Shown here one piece after another: positions 1 through 5,741 of a stretch of DNA of 10,186 nt. Position numbers and translations under genes: made by a program. The notes under the pieces are model-generated. The model was given only the letters and a program-made list of their open reading frames with translations, searched no databases and was not told the DNA's origin. Source of the stretch: Bacteroidota bacterium (lineage in GTDB: Bacteria; Bacteroidota; Bacteroidia; UBA7662); contig VGGT01000050.1 of assembly GCA_016868485.1 (NCBI GenBank), positions 1 to 10,186 of the forward strand. Direction: 5' to 3'. Numbering within the stretch: the stretch's first letter is position 1; each line of letters starts with the position of its first letter.

Positions 1-1
1 A

Positions 2-952
2 AAACTGACCCTTGACCCGCGTTGGAGGCTCATCACCGAGACCCGTTTCACCCATCTTCAACCGGTCGACGAGTGCAGGGTCACCTTTGCGCGGGTCAAC
101 ATCAACGATGAATTGCTGAAGCAGCTGCAACCTAATCTTGCTGTGCTGGAAAAGGCGATTGATCAGGAGTCGAGCGCTTTTCCGCTGAAATCATATATTC
201 AACCGCTATGGAGTGCCCTTCAGGAGCCGATTCCTCTTGATGAATTGGGTTTTCTGCACATCAAACCAGCGGCGCTGAGCGTAGCTGAGTGGAGTTTTAA
301 GGGAACAGAGCTGGACCTCACCCTGGGACTGCGTGCAAGGCCCGTAGTTTTACCCGATTTTAAGGCGTCAAAGCCTACAGCACTGCCCGATCTCAGTCAG
401 CACCAACCCGGAGGTGGCTTTCAAATTTATACGGACTTGACGTTGCCCTACAGCAAATTGTCTGGGCTCATGACCGCTTTTATGGATACCATTTGGCTGG
501 GCTCTGGAAAGAATCGTATTCGAATATCGGGCGTGCGTTTTTTTCCGGCTGGAAGAAAGTTGGGCATGGAGCTGAGTTTTACGGGCAGCAAGAAGGGTGT
601 TTTGTTTTTATTGAGCGTTCCTGAAGTCGACCAGGCAACGCGCCGTTTGTATTTGAAGGAACTGGATTATGATCTGAACACGCGAAACCTCATGCTGAAA
701 TCGGCGCATTGGCTTTTGGACGAAAAAATCAAGCGAAAGCTATCGGAGCACATGGTTTTTGAGTTGAAGGACCTCTATGAATTTGCCAGCCGTTCAATTC
801 AGGGGTCATTGAACCAAAAACGCGACGGGGGGGTCGTTTTATCGGGAAATTTAACGCGATTGGAATATGTTGGCCATGCGCTTGGAAATGACGCGCTTCG
901 CATTCGGGTACTTGCGTCGGGCGAGATCAGCGCACGGGTGTCTTACCCTTAG
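2..952 (+). CDS. DUF4403 family protein, 3' part (5' end outside window)
   Basis: The reading frame is open from the first bases of the window to a TAG at 950-952, giving 316 residues with no start visible, so the gene is cut by the left edge. An internal TTG at 113 could be taken for a start, but family-like sequence (LDPRWRL near the edge) lies upstream of it. The opening LDPxWxL, the central block IQPLWSALQEPIPL followed by GFLHIKPAALSV, and a C-terminal block ending in a G-x-I-x-A-R-V strand all match my memory of DUF4403. That family is common in Bacteroidota and is usually about 450-500 residues with an N-terminal export or lipoprotein signal, which would lie outside this window. The visible part is rich in predicted beta strands and has no membrane helix. 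The function of the family is not known to me. The gene is convergent with lpxB, 18 bases away, and is the only plus-strand gene. Confidence 0.85.
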   Translation, partial: KLTLDPRWRLITETRFTHLQPVDECRVTFARVNINDELLKQLQPNLAVLEKAIDQESSAFPLKSYIQPLWSALQEPIPLDELGFLHIKPAALSVAEWSFKGTELDLTLGLRARPVVLPDFKASKPTALPDLSQHQPGGGFQIYTDLTLPYSKLSGLMTAFMDTIWLGSGKNRIRISGVRFFPAGRKLGMELSFTGSKKGVLFLLSVPEVDQATRRLYLKELDYDLNTRNLMLKSAHWLLDEKIKRKLSEHMVFELKDLYEFASRSIQGSLNQKRDGGVVLSGNLTRLEYVGHALGNDALRIRVLASGEISARVSYP

Positions 953-965
953 GATTAAGGTTTTT
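947..965 (+). terminator. Small intrinsic terminator overlapping the DUF4403 stop codon
   Basis: A perfect 5-base-pair stem (CCTTA at 947-951, TAAGG at 956-960) with loop GGAT is followed directly by five T (961-965). The TAG stop at 950-952 sits in the stem and loop. The T-run is on the plus-strand side only, so it would end the DUF4403 transcript before lpxB. The stem is short and only partly GC, so termination may be weak. The call rests on sequence shape alone. Confidence 0.5.
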
Positions 966-970
966 GGACG

Positions 971-2074
971 CTATTCAGCGCAGATGATGGCGGTTGCCGC
1001 TCGTTGGCTGGCACCTACGCCACCCAAATGTTCCTTTAGCGCTGTAAAACCCTGTTTCAGAACCGCTCTCCGGCCAGGATCATGGAGGAGTCGATTCGTT
1101 TCTTCGGCCATGCTTTCGGGGGTGCAGTGGTCTTGTATGAACTCCAAAACAAGTTCTTTCTGTGCAATCAGGTTCACCAGGCTGATGTAGGGTACTTTAA
1201 CAAGGTGCTTTCCAATGGCATAGCTTAGGGCGCTGCCCTTGTAGGCCACCAACATCGGGCAGCCGATGAGGGCCGTTTCGAGTGTGGCGGTGCCGCTGGT
1301 GACCAACGCTGCCCGTGCGTTTCGAAGAATTTCATAGGTGTTGCCCTGTATGAGGGTGAAGGGATGGATGTGATGAAAACGCTGGTATAGGTCTGCAGGT
1401 TGGCTGGGTGCTTGCGCGATCACCACCGGGTAGTTTGGAAACTTGGCCGCAGTGCTCAGCATCACGGGAAGGATTTTGGAGATTTCCTGTGTGCGGCTAC
1501 CGGGAAGCAGGGCTAGGTATTGATCGGGCTTGAGTTGATGGCTCAAGGAAAAATCAGGGTCTGCCGCCACTTCATGGAGGGCATCGAGCAAGGGATGCCC
1601 AACGAATTGGGCGGCTACTGCGCGTTGGGTATACCAGTCCTTTTCGAAGGGCAGTATGCACAGGAGCAGATCGACATACTTTTTGATTTGCTTAACGCGT
1701 GAAGCATTCCATGCCCAAAGTTGGGGCGAAATGTACCAGACGACTTTAAAACCGTTCTGCTTGAGGAATGGAAGAAGCCGCATGTTAAAGCCAGGGTAGT
1801 CGATCAGGACCACCACGTCTGGCTTATAGAGCATAAGATCCGCTTTGCAGAAACGAAAGTTCCGCCAAATGGCCGGTAGGTTCTTTACCACTTCCACAAA
1901 TCCCATAAAAGCCAGGTCGCGGTAGTGGCGCACGACTTCGGCGCCGTTTTCTTGCATGAAATCGCCCCCCCAGGCCCGAAATAGGGCTTGGGGCTGTTGT
2001 TTTTTTAATTCCCGGATGAGTCGACCCCCGTGTAGATCGCCTGAAGCCTCACCAGCAATCAGGTAGTATTTCAC
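971..2074 (-). CDS. lpxB: Lipid-A-disaccharide synthase LpxB
   Basis: LpxB is a peripheral inner-membrane glycosyltransferase (family GT19). It joins UDP-2,3-diacylglucosamine to lipid X, giving the beta-1,6 disaccharide of lipid A. The 367-residue product is of normal family length. Signatures in order are IAGEASGDLHG at residues 6-16, RAWGGDFM (33-40), DLAFMGFVEV (53-62), DYPGFNMRL (92-100), WYISPQLWAW (113-122), VGHPLLD (158-164), LLPGSRTQEI (189-198) and SGTATLETAL (260-269). The start is a GTG at 2074-2072 overlapping the upstream gene's TGA by four bases (GTGA), which implies translational coupling. An initiator here makes the protein begin just before the GEASGD glycine loop, as in the family. 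It is the last gene of the surE set and converges on the DUF4403 gene. It indicates a Gram-negative outer membrane with lipid A. Confidence 0.97.
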   Translation of the reverse strand: MKYYLIAGEASGDLHGGRLIRELKKQQPQALFRAWGGDFMQENGAEVVRHYRDLAFMGFVEVVKNLPAIWRNFRFCKADLMLYKPDVVVLIDYPGFNMRLLPFLKQNGFKVVWYISPQLWAWNASRVKQIKKYVDLLLCILPFEKDWYTQRAVAAQFVGHPLLDALHEVAADPDFSLSHQLKPDQYLALLPGSRTQEISKILPVMLSTAAKFPNYPVVIAQAPSQPADLYQRFHHIHPFTLIQGNTYEILRNARAALVTSGTATLETALIGCPMLVAYKGSALSYAIGKHLVKVPYISLVNLIAQKELVLEFIQDHCTPESMAEETNRLLHDPGRRAVLKQGFTALKEHLGGVGASQRAATAIICAE

Positions 2075-2364
2075 CCCGAAAATTTGACGAAGGCCACGAG
2101 TATGGCCATGATTAGGGTAGAAAGAAGTACGCCTCGGGCTCTTTCGAGTTGTTCGAAACGCAGCAATAGAAAGAAGCTGCCCAGATTAATTAAAGTACAC
2201 AGACTGAGAATGGGCGATAGCAAATTGAGGCGTTGTAGCCGAGCTGTATATTGTTCGGGTGATGGGGATTCGGACTGTAGGGCAAAAAACACGAGGAACA
2301 CAAGTGCGGGCCCTACGAGGCCCATGAGTACTCCGAAGATTAGGTCTTTGATGGTTTTGTTCAT
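2071..2364 (-). CDS. Small three-helix membrane protein between surE and lpxB, unknown function
   Basis: I do not recognise a named family. The 97-residue product has three strongly hydrophobic stretches, at about residues 8-29, 47-69 and 77-94. They are separated by a polar loop with SESPSPEQYTARLQR (31-45) and a charged turn EQLERAR (71-77). It is therefore an integral inner-membrane protein with no obvious catalytic motif. The ATG at 2364-2362 overlaps the surE TGA by four bases (ATGA), and its own TGA overlaps the lpxB GTG. A longer reading to 2463 is possible but would run through the 3' end of surE and begins with sequence unlike a membrane protein. Being locked between surE and lpxB in one transcript, it may serve the envelope or lipid A step, but that is inference from position only. 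Confidence 0.85.
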   Translation of the reverse strand: MNKTIKDLIFGVLMGLVGPALVFLVFFALQSESPSPEQYTARLQRLNLLSPILSLCTLINLGSFFLLLRFEQLERARGVLLSTLIMAILVAFVKFSG

Positions 2365-3134
2365 CCCTCGAGATTCCATTGATTGAGATAGGGAATGGCA
2401 TGGTGGGCGGTGAGGTCGAATTGAACCGGTACCACGCTGGCGAAATGGTTGGCCAAAGCCCATTCGTCGGTATCCGTACTGTGTTCCAACAGATGAAACT
2501 CACCGACCATCCAATAGTATTTCTTGCGGTAGGGATCGGTTCGCTCTTCGAAGTTTTCTTTCCACTTGGCGGCTGATTGTCGACAAATTTTCAGGCCTTT
2601 ATAGTCGTTGCCCGTAATGTTGGGAATATTGACGTTGAGCAGGGTGTTGGGCATGAGGCCGTTGGCCATAATGAGTTGGGTGACCTGGGTGGCTACTTGT
2701 TGGGCCAATGTAAAATCGGCATCAAGTGCATAATTGCAGAGGGAAAACCCGACGCTGGGGATGCCTTCAATGGCTCCTTCAACGGCTGCCGACATGGTTC
2801 CTGAGTAGATGACGTTGATGCTGCTGTTGGAACCGTGGTTTATGCCGGAAACGAGAAGGTCGGGTTTGCGGTGCAGGATGCGGTCGACGGCCAATTTTAC
2901 GCAATCGACTGGGGTTCCAGTGGTTTCGTAGGCCTGGTGTCGACCAAATAATCCGGTTTTTTGGTGGATGCGGAGGGGTTCGCCTATGGTTACAGCATGT
3001 CCCATCCCGGATTGGGGTCGATCGGGTGCCACCACCACCACATCGCCGAGGTGTTCCACGGCTTCAACCAAGGCGCGAATACCGGGAGCGTGAATGCCGT
3101 CGTCGTTACATACCAAAATAAGAGGTTGGCTCAT
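2361..3134 (-). CDS. surE: 5'/3'-nucleotidase SurE
   Basis: SurE is a metal-dependent phosphatase acting on nucleoside 5'- and 3'-monophosphates (EC 3.1.3.5) and, in some species, short polyphosphate. It is cytoplasmic and linked to survival in stationary phase. From the ATG at 3134-3132 it is 257 residues. The N-terminal NDDGIHAPGI (residues 10-19) carries the metal-binding pair D11 and D12. APDRPQSGMGHAVT (36-49) supplies S42, and LVSGINHGSN (94-103) supplies N99. YSGTMSAAVEG (110-120) and LLNVNIP (165-171) are further family marks. A TTG at 3158 would add eight residues (MCRINPPP) that SurE proteins do not have, so the ATG is preferred. The stop overlaps the next gene's ATG by four bases. 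It starts 32 bases after the oxidoreductase gene, with a promoter-like box in between. Confidence 0.97.
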   Translation of the reverse strand: MSQPLILVCNDDGIHAPGIRALVEAVEHLGDVVVVAPDRPQSGMGHAVTIGEPLRIHQKTGLFGRHQAYETTGTPVDCVKLAVDRILHRKPDLLVSGINHGSNSSINVIYSGTMSAAVEGAIEGIPSVGFSLCNYALDADFTLAQQVATQVTQLIMANGLMPNTLLNVNIPNITGNDYKGLKICRQSAAKWKENFEERTDPYRKKYYWMVGEFHLLEHSTDTDEWALANHFASVVPVQFDLTAHHAIPYLNQWNLEG

Positions 3135-3155
3135 GGGGGGTGGGTTTATGCGGCA

Positions 3156-3163
3156 CAAAAATA
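3156..3163 (-). promoter_or_regulatory. Candidate Bacteroidota -7 box upstream of surE
   Basis: The minus strand reads TATTTTTG here, a full match to TAnnTTTG, the -7 box of the main Bacteroidota sigma factor. It lies 21 bases before the surE ATG, which would give a leader of only about 10-20 bases. I see no TTG element at the expected distance upstream (roughly 19-21 bases), where the sequence is inside the oxidoreductase 3' end. It could give surE, the membrane protein gene and lpxB their own transcript in addition to read-through. Confidence 0.4.
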
Positions 3164-3166
3164 GGG

Positions 3167-4267
3167 TTAAGCTTGGTGAATGGACCTACGGTAGCGGCCT
3201 AAAAATCGCTGAATGTCGATTTCGGGTAGGAGGTTGCAGCCCTTCAGGAGGTGGTCGACCAGCATTTGGGCCATGGCAGGGGCCATCGAAACGCCTTTTG
3301 TTCCGAGTCCGTTGAAAATGTACAGGTTTTGTTGGGCGGGGTGCGCGCCGATCAAAGGCCTTCGGTCGGCCACTGTGGGCCTTATACCCGACAGTTGCGC
3401 ATCGATTTGAAGCTTCATCGGAGTGATTCCTTCTTTGATTCGCATGAGTTCGCGGAGGCCTTTTTCTGTGGGTGTAGGGGATAGTTCATCCCATTCATAG
3501 GTTGAACCCAGAAGGTAACGGTGCGCGCCTAATGGCAAGAGGAAGCCCGATGCGTGTACGATGAACGGGATTTGGCGATCGGTGCTTGTGGCCTCCAATA
3601 GTTCGCCCTGAGCGGGATTGAATGGGAGCCACCCGAAGATGGGGTCGAAGCGCTCTTGGTGCCCCCTGGCCATTAGGAGGTATTCATAGGTGTTGTTGTT
3701 CCACTTGAAGCCACCTTGGGGCATCACACCGCTTTGGGGCATCCATTCAACGCTTTTGATTTGGAAAAAGCTTTCTTGGAGTATGCCTAACTCGATGAAA
3801 TCGTGGCGTGCGGCTTCAATGAACGCGGCGACGTTTAATTGTCCGGCTCCTTTTACCCAACCACAATAGGGGCCAATATGGAGTTGATCTTCATATTCGG
3901 AAGGGGGTGGTCCGTTCGATTTTTCGCAACTGCTGCCGGCGGTGTCGGCGATTCGGTTCCAATGATCGAGGCTGTGTTGGTTGGGGAGGGCTTTGAGGAG
4001 GGGAAGCGGACGCGGGGGGTCTATTTTCCGTTCAGCGCATTTTTTTTGATAGTATTGGAGCGCCAGAGGCATGAAGGTTGAAAAGCGCCATGATTCTTGA
4101 AGGGTTCGGGCTGTGAGGGGGTTCCAAAGGCCTGCTGCAGCCTTGGAGGCAGCGCCGACCATGTGTTGGTCGGCGATGTGCACCGATTGACCCCGTTCAA
4201 GGAGTGCATCCACCAAAACAGTCCCGGCCAGACCCTGCCCCACCACCAGAAATCGTGCGTCGAACAT
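3167..4267 (-). CDS. FAD-dependent oxidoreductase of the DAO (D-amino acid/glycine oxidase) superfamily
   Basis: The 366-residue protein has the two ends expected of a DAO-fold flavoenzyme. At the N terminus is a Rossmann FAD-binding loop, VVGQGLAGT (residues 8-16), followed by an acidic-strand segment (HIADQ, 30-34) and the AAAGLWNP block (43-50). At the C terminus, SGIRPTVADRRPLIG (293-307) and YIFNGLGTKGVSMAP (316-330) match the second flavin-contacting region. Relatives oxidise secondary or primary amines (glycine oxidase, sarcosine oxidase, the oxidase half of MnmC). The substrate here cannot be read from the sequence. A protein of this length with the AGLWNP/AGLYNP block is, from memory, widespread in Bacteroidota and usually labelled only as FAD-dependent oxidoreductase. 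The start is the ATG at 4267-4265, 17 bases after the methyltransferase stop, so the two are probably co-transcribed. Confidence 0.85.
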   Translation of the reverse strand: MFDARFLVVGQGLAGTVLVDALLERGQSVHIADQHMVGAASKAAAGLWNPLTARTLQESWRFSTFMPLALQYYQKKCAERKIDPPRPLPLLKALPNQHSLDHWNRIADTAGSSCEKSNGPPPSEYEDQLHIGPYCGWVKGAGQLNVAAFIEAARHDFIELGILQESFFQIKSVEWMPQSGVMPQGGFKWNNNTYEYLLMARGHQERFDPIFGWLPFNPAQGELLEATSTDRQIPFIVHASGFLLPLGAHRYLLGSTYEWDELSPTPTEKGLRELMRIKEGITPMKLQIDAQLSGIRPTVADRRPLIGAHPAQQNLYIFNGLGTKGVSMAPAMAQMLVDHLLKGCNLLPEIDIQRFLGRYRRSIHQA

Positions 4268-4284
4268 CTAGGGGTTATTTCGTT

Positions 4285-4968
4285 TCATTCGGGTCGGGTG
4301 AGCAGAAGGTCGAAACGATAATGCGCATAGGGTAGGTGCGAAGGCTCGGGTAGCGCTTGTGCGGTGAAGCCAATTTGCTGGGCCAAGGTGCAGAGCGTCT
4401 TCGGATGCCAAAAGCGTCCCATGGGGTTGTTGCCCAAAAGCGTTTGAAGGCGGGCTTTCATGAGGCCATAGAATGAGGCATAGTAGAGGCTTTCCTTTTC
4501 CGCGTGCGGGATGTCGCCCAACAGTGCACGCCCACCCGGCTTTAGATGTTGGTAGATGCCTTGAAGCACCTGCCTGGCTGCTTTGTTGTTGGTGAAATAC
4601 TGAAAGGAGAAGTACAAATTGATGCGGTCGAAAATTTGTTGCAGATGCAACGATTGGGCATCCCCGGTGACGAAGGACAGATTGGGCTCTTGGTCCTTGT
4701 GCTTGAGTGCTAGGGCTATTTGTTGAGATGAGAAGTCAACCCCAAGGACTTGTTGGCTGTAAGGGGCCAACAGTTGGCTGAGCTGACCGTTGCCGCAGCA
4801 CAGATCGAGTAGTGTATGCTGGTTTTCGATAGCCAACAAATGAACGATGTGCTCGGCAATTTGTTGGTTCAGTTCGGTTGCAATTGGTTTTCCACGAACA
4901 ATTCGTCCGACCTGTTCGGCGGGATGTTCGGATTTGGCTTGTTGGTCCCAAAAAGAAATCCAGTGCAT
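4285..4968 (-). CDS. Class I SAM-dependent methyltransferase, substrate unknown
   Basis: The 227-residue protein carries the class I methyltransferase motifs in order. Motif I is LLDLCCGNGQLSQLL (residues 53-67), the SAM-binding glycine loop. Motif II is VLGVDFS (74-80), with the acidic residue that contacts the ribose. Next come VTGDAQSL (100-107), YFSFQYF (119-125), and LKPGGRALLGDIP (142-154) as the post-motif IV strand and turn. It resembles the broad Methyltransf_11/25 type used on small molecules, lipids or sugars. It lacks the GFGTG-type motif I that I associate with the MnmC methyltransferase domain (DUF752). The start chosen is the ATG at 4968-4966, which leaves a family-like N-terminal helix (WDQQAKSEHPAEQVGRI). 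It lies 133 bases after the ndk stop, beyond the tandem repeat, and is followed closely by the FAD oxidoreductase gene. Confidence 0.85.
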   Translation of the reverse strand: MHWISFWDQQAKSEHPAEQVGRIVRGKPIATELNQQIAEHIVHLLAIENQHTLLDLCCGNGQLSQLLAPYSQQVLGVDFSSQQIALALKHKDQEPNLSFVTGDAQSLHLQQIFDRINLYFSFQYFTNNKAARQVLQGIYQHLKPGGRALLGDIPHAEKESLYYASFYGLMKARLQTLLGNNPMGRFWHPKTLCTLAQQIGFTAQALPEPSHLPYAHYRFDLLLTRPE

Positions 4969-5026
4969 GATCCGGGTGTGGGTAGGCCTATGCGCTTGCT
5001 CGATGAGACGGGGAAGAGCAAAGACT

Positions 5027-5128
5027 TAGAAAATGAATAGCGCTCAAGGCTGCTGAAGAATGGAGATTGAATAGCGCTCGAGGCTGCTGAAGAATGGAGA
5101 ATTAATAGCGCTCGAGGCTGCTGAAGAA
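5027..5128. repeat. Three tandem 34-base copies covering the ndk 3' end
   Basis: Three head-to-tail 34-base units lie at 5027-5060, 5061-5094 and 5095-5128. The copy inside ndk and the middle one differ at 2 positions; the middle and outer ones differ at 4. The unit contains the last eight sense codons of ndk (FFSSLERY) plus about 10 bases beyond the stop. Only the 5095-5128 copy carries the TAA in frame; the other two have TTC at that place. No inverted repeat strong enough for a terminator is seen inside the unit. Confidence 0.95.
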
Positions 5129-5518
5129 GAAGTTGGCCTCGATGTGCGCATTTTCATCGCTGTCGCTGCCATGCACAGCGTTTTCGCCCACGCTGGCTGC
5201 ATACCGCTTCCGGATGGTGCCTTCGGCCGCATCGGCTGGATTGGTGGCGCCAATAAGGGTGCGGAATGATGCCACGGCGTCCTCTTTTTCCAACACGGCT
5301 GCCACGATGGGGCCTGAGCTCATGAAGGCGACCAGCTCGGAGTAGAATGGCCTGTGGGCGTGAACAGCATAGAATTGCCCCGCTTGTTGCTCGCTGAGTT
5401 TGAGGTATTTCATGGCCACAATGCGAAAACCAGCTTGGTTAATCATGGCCAAAATATTGCCTATGTTACCCGCGCGGACGGCGTCGGGCTTGATCATGGT
5501 GAAGGTGAGGGTCGACAT
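5102..5518 (-). CDS. ndk: Nucleoside diphosphate kinase
   Basis: Ndk moves the gamma phosphate of ATP onto nucleoside diphosphates through a phosphohistidine, keeping NTP and dNTP pools in balance. The 138-residue protein has normal bacterial length. TMIKPDAV (residues 7-14) includes the phosphate-contacting K10. HRPFY (55-59), R86, T92 and R103 fall where nucleotide ligands are expected. NAVHGSDSDENA (113-124) contains the catalytic H116 in the standard NxxHGSDS setting. The C terminus FFFSSLERY ends at a TAA at 5104-5102, and this end is repeated twice more downstream. The start is the ATG at 5518-5516. A 125-base leader with a 23-base tandem repeat separates it from a good promoter box, so it probably has its own transcript. 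Downstream, 133 bases separate it from the methyltransferase gene. Confidence 0.97.
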   Translation of the reverse strand: MSTLTFTMIKPDAVRAGNIGNILAMINQAGFRIVAMKYLKLSEQQAGQFYAVHAHRPFYSELVAFMSSGPIVAAVLEKEDAVASFRTLIGATNPADAAEGTIRKRYAASVGENAVHGSDSDENAHIEANFFFSSLERY

Positions 5519-5544
5519 ATAGTTTTATTGGATGTTGTTTTTAG

Positions 5545-5590
5545 GACTGCTTTTATGTTTCTTTTGGAACTGCTTTTGCGTTTCTTTTGG
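5545..5590. repeat. Two tandem 23-base units in the ndk leader
   Basis: Units at 5545-5567 and 5568-5590 match at 20 of 23 bases. On the ndk-coding strand they are purine-rich (CCAAAAGAAAC followed by AAAAGCAGT), with a partial further copy (CTAAAAACAAC) next to them toward the start codon. They lie 27-72 bases upstream of the ndk ATG, inside the predicted 5' untranslated region. The A-rich, unstructured composition could favour ribosome loading in a genome that lacks Shine-Dalgarno sequences, but that is inference. Confidence 0.85.
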
Positions 5591-5643
5591 CAAATGAGCC
5601 GCCGGCCCGAACAAATGGTCCTCCAGGCCGCGCCTCTGGGCCG

Positions 5644-5651
5644 CAAAGATA
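5644..5651 (-). promoter_or_regulatory. Bacteroidota -7 box for ndk
   Basis: The minus strand reads TATCTTTG followed by CGGCCC, a full match to TAnnTTTG and typical of housekeeping promoters in Bacteroidota. It sits in the murA-ndk gap, about 125 bases before the ndk ATG. No clear TTG element is present about 19-21 bases upstream, so the assignment rests on the -7 box and its non-coding position. Confidence 0.6.
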
Positions 5652-5741
5652 CGTGAAATGCTTGATTTCGGGGTTGTCGATTCTATTTTCAAAGGGCCGA
5701 TTCATCAAGCTTGGCGTGATGGGCCAACCGCCTTTGACTCT

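Larger units (their letters stand above)
5519..5741. other. Non-coding gap between murA and ndk
   Basis: These 223 bases are the longest gene-free stretch of the window. From the murA side (high coordinates) they hold a weak hairpin just after the murA stop (TTGGC and GCCAA arms around a 7-base loop, no T-run), then the ndk promoter box, a GC-rich stretch, the 23-base tandem repeat and an A/T-rich run up to the ndk ATG. No convincing protein frame or RNA gene is seen. Confidence 0.7.

Noticed and set aside
2365..2463. Longer start for the small membrane protein
   Set aside because: The extra 33 residues would be read through the 3' end of surE and look like out-of-frame coding sequence; the ATG at 2364 gives a clean four-base overlap.
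3135..3158. Upstream TTG start for surE adding eight residues
   Set aside because: SurE proteins begin a few residues before NDDG; the extra MCRINPPP overlaps the candidate promoter box and the ATG at 3134 fits better.
5012..5026. Promoter box in front of the methyltransferase gene
   Set aside because: The minus strand has TAAGTCTTTG, where TA and TTTG are four bases apart rather than two, so it does not fit TAnnTTTG; read-through from ndk is equally possible.
5027..5128. ndk 3' repeats as integration (att) sites of a mobile element
   Set aside because: The copies are directly adjacent with nothing between them, and no integrase or foreign cargo is in the window.
5705..5741. Hairpin after murA as an intrinsic terminator
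   Set aside because: The TTGGC/GCCAA stem is only five base pairs and is followed by GCTTGATG rather than a T-run on the coding strand.
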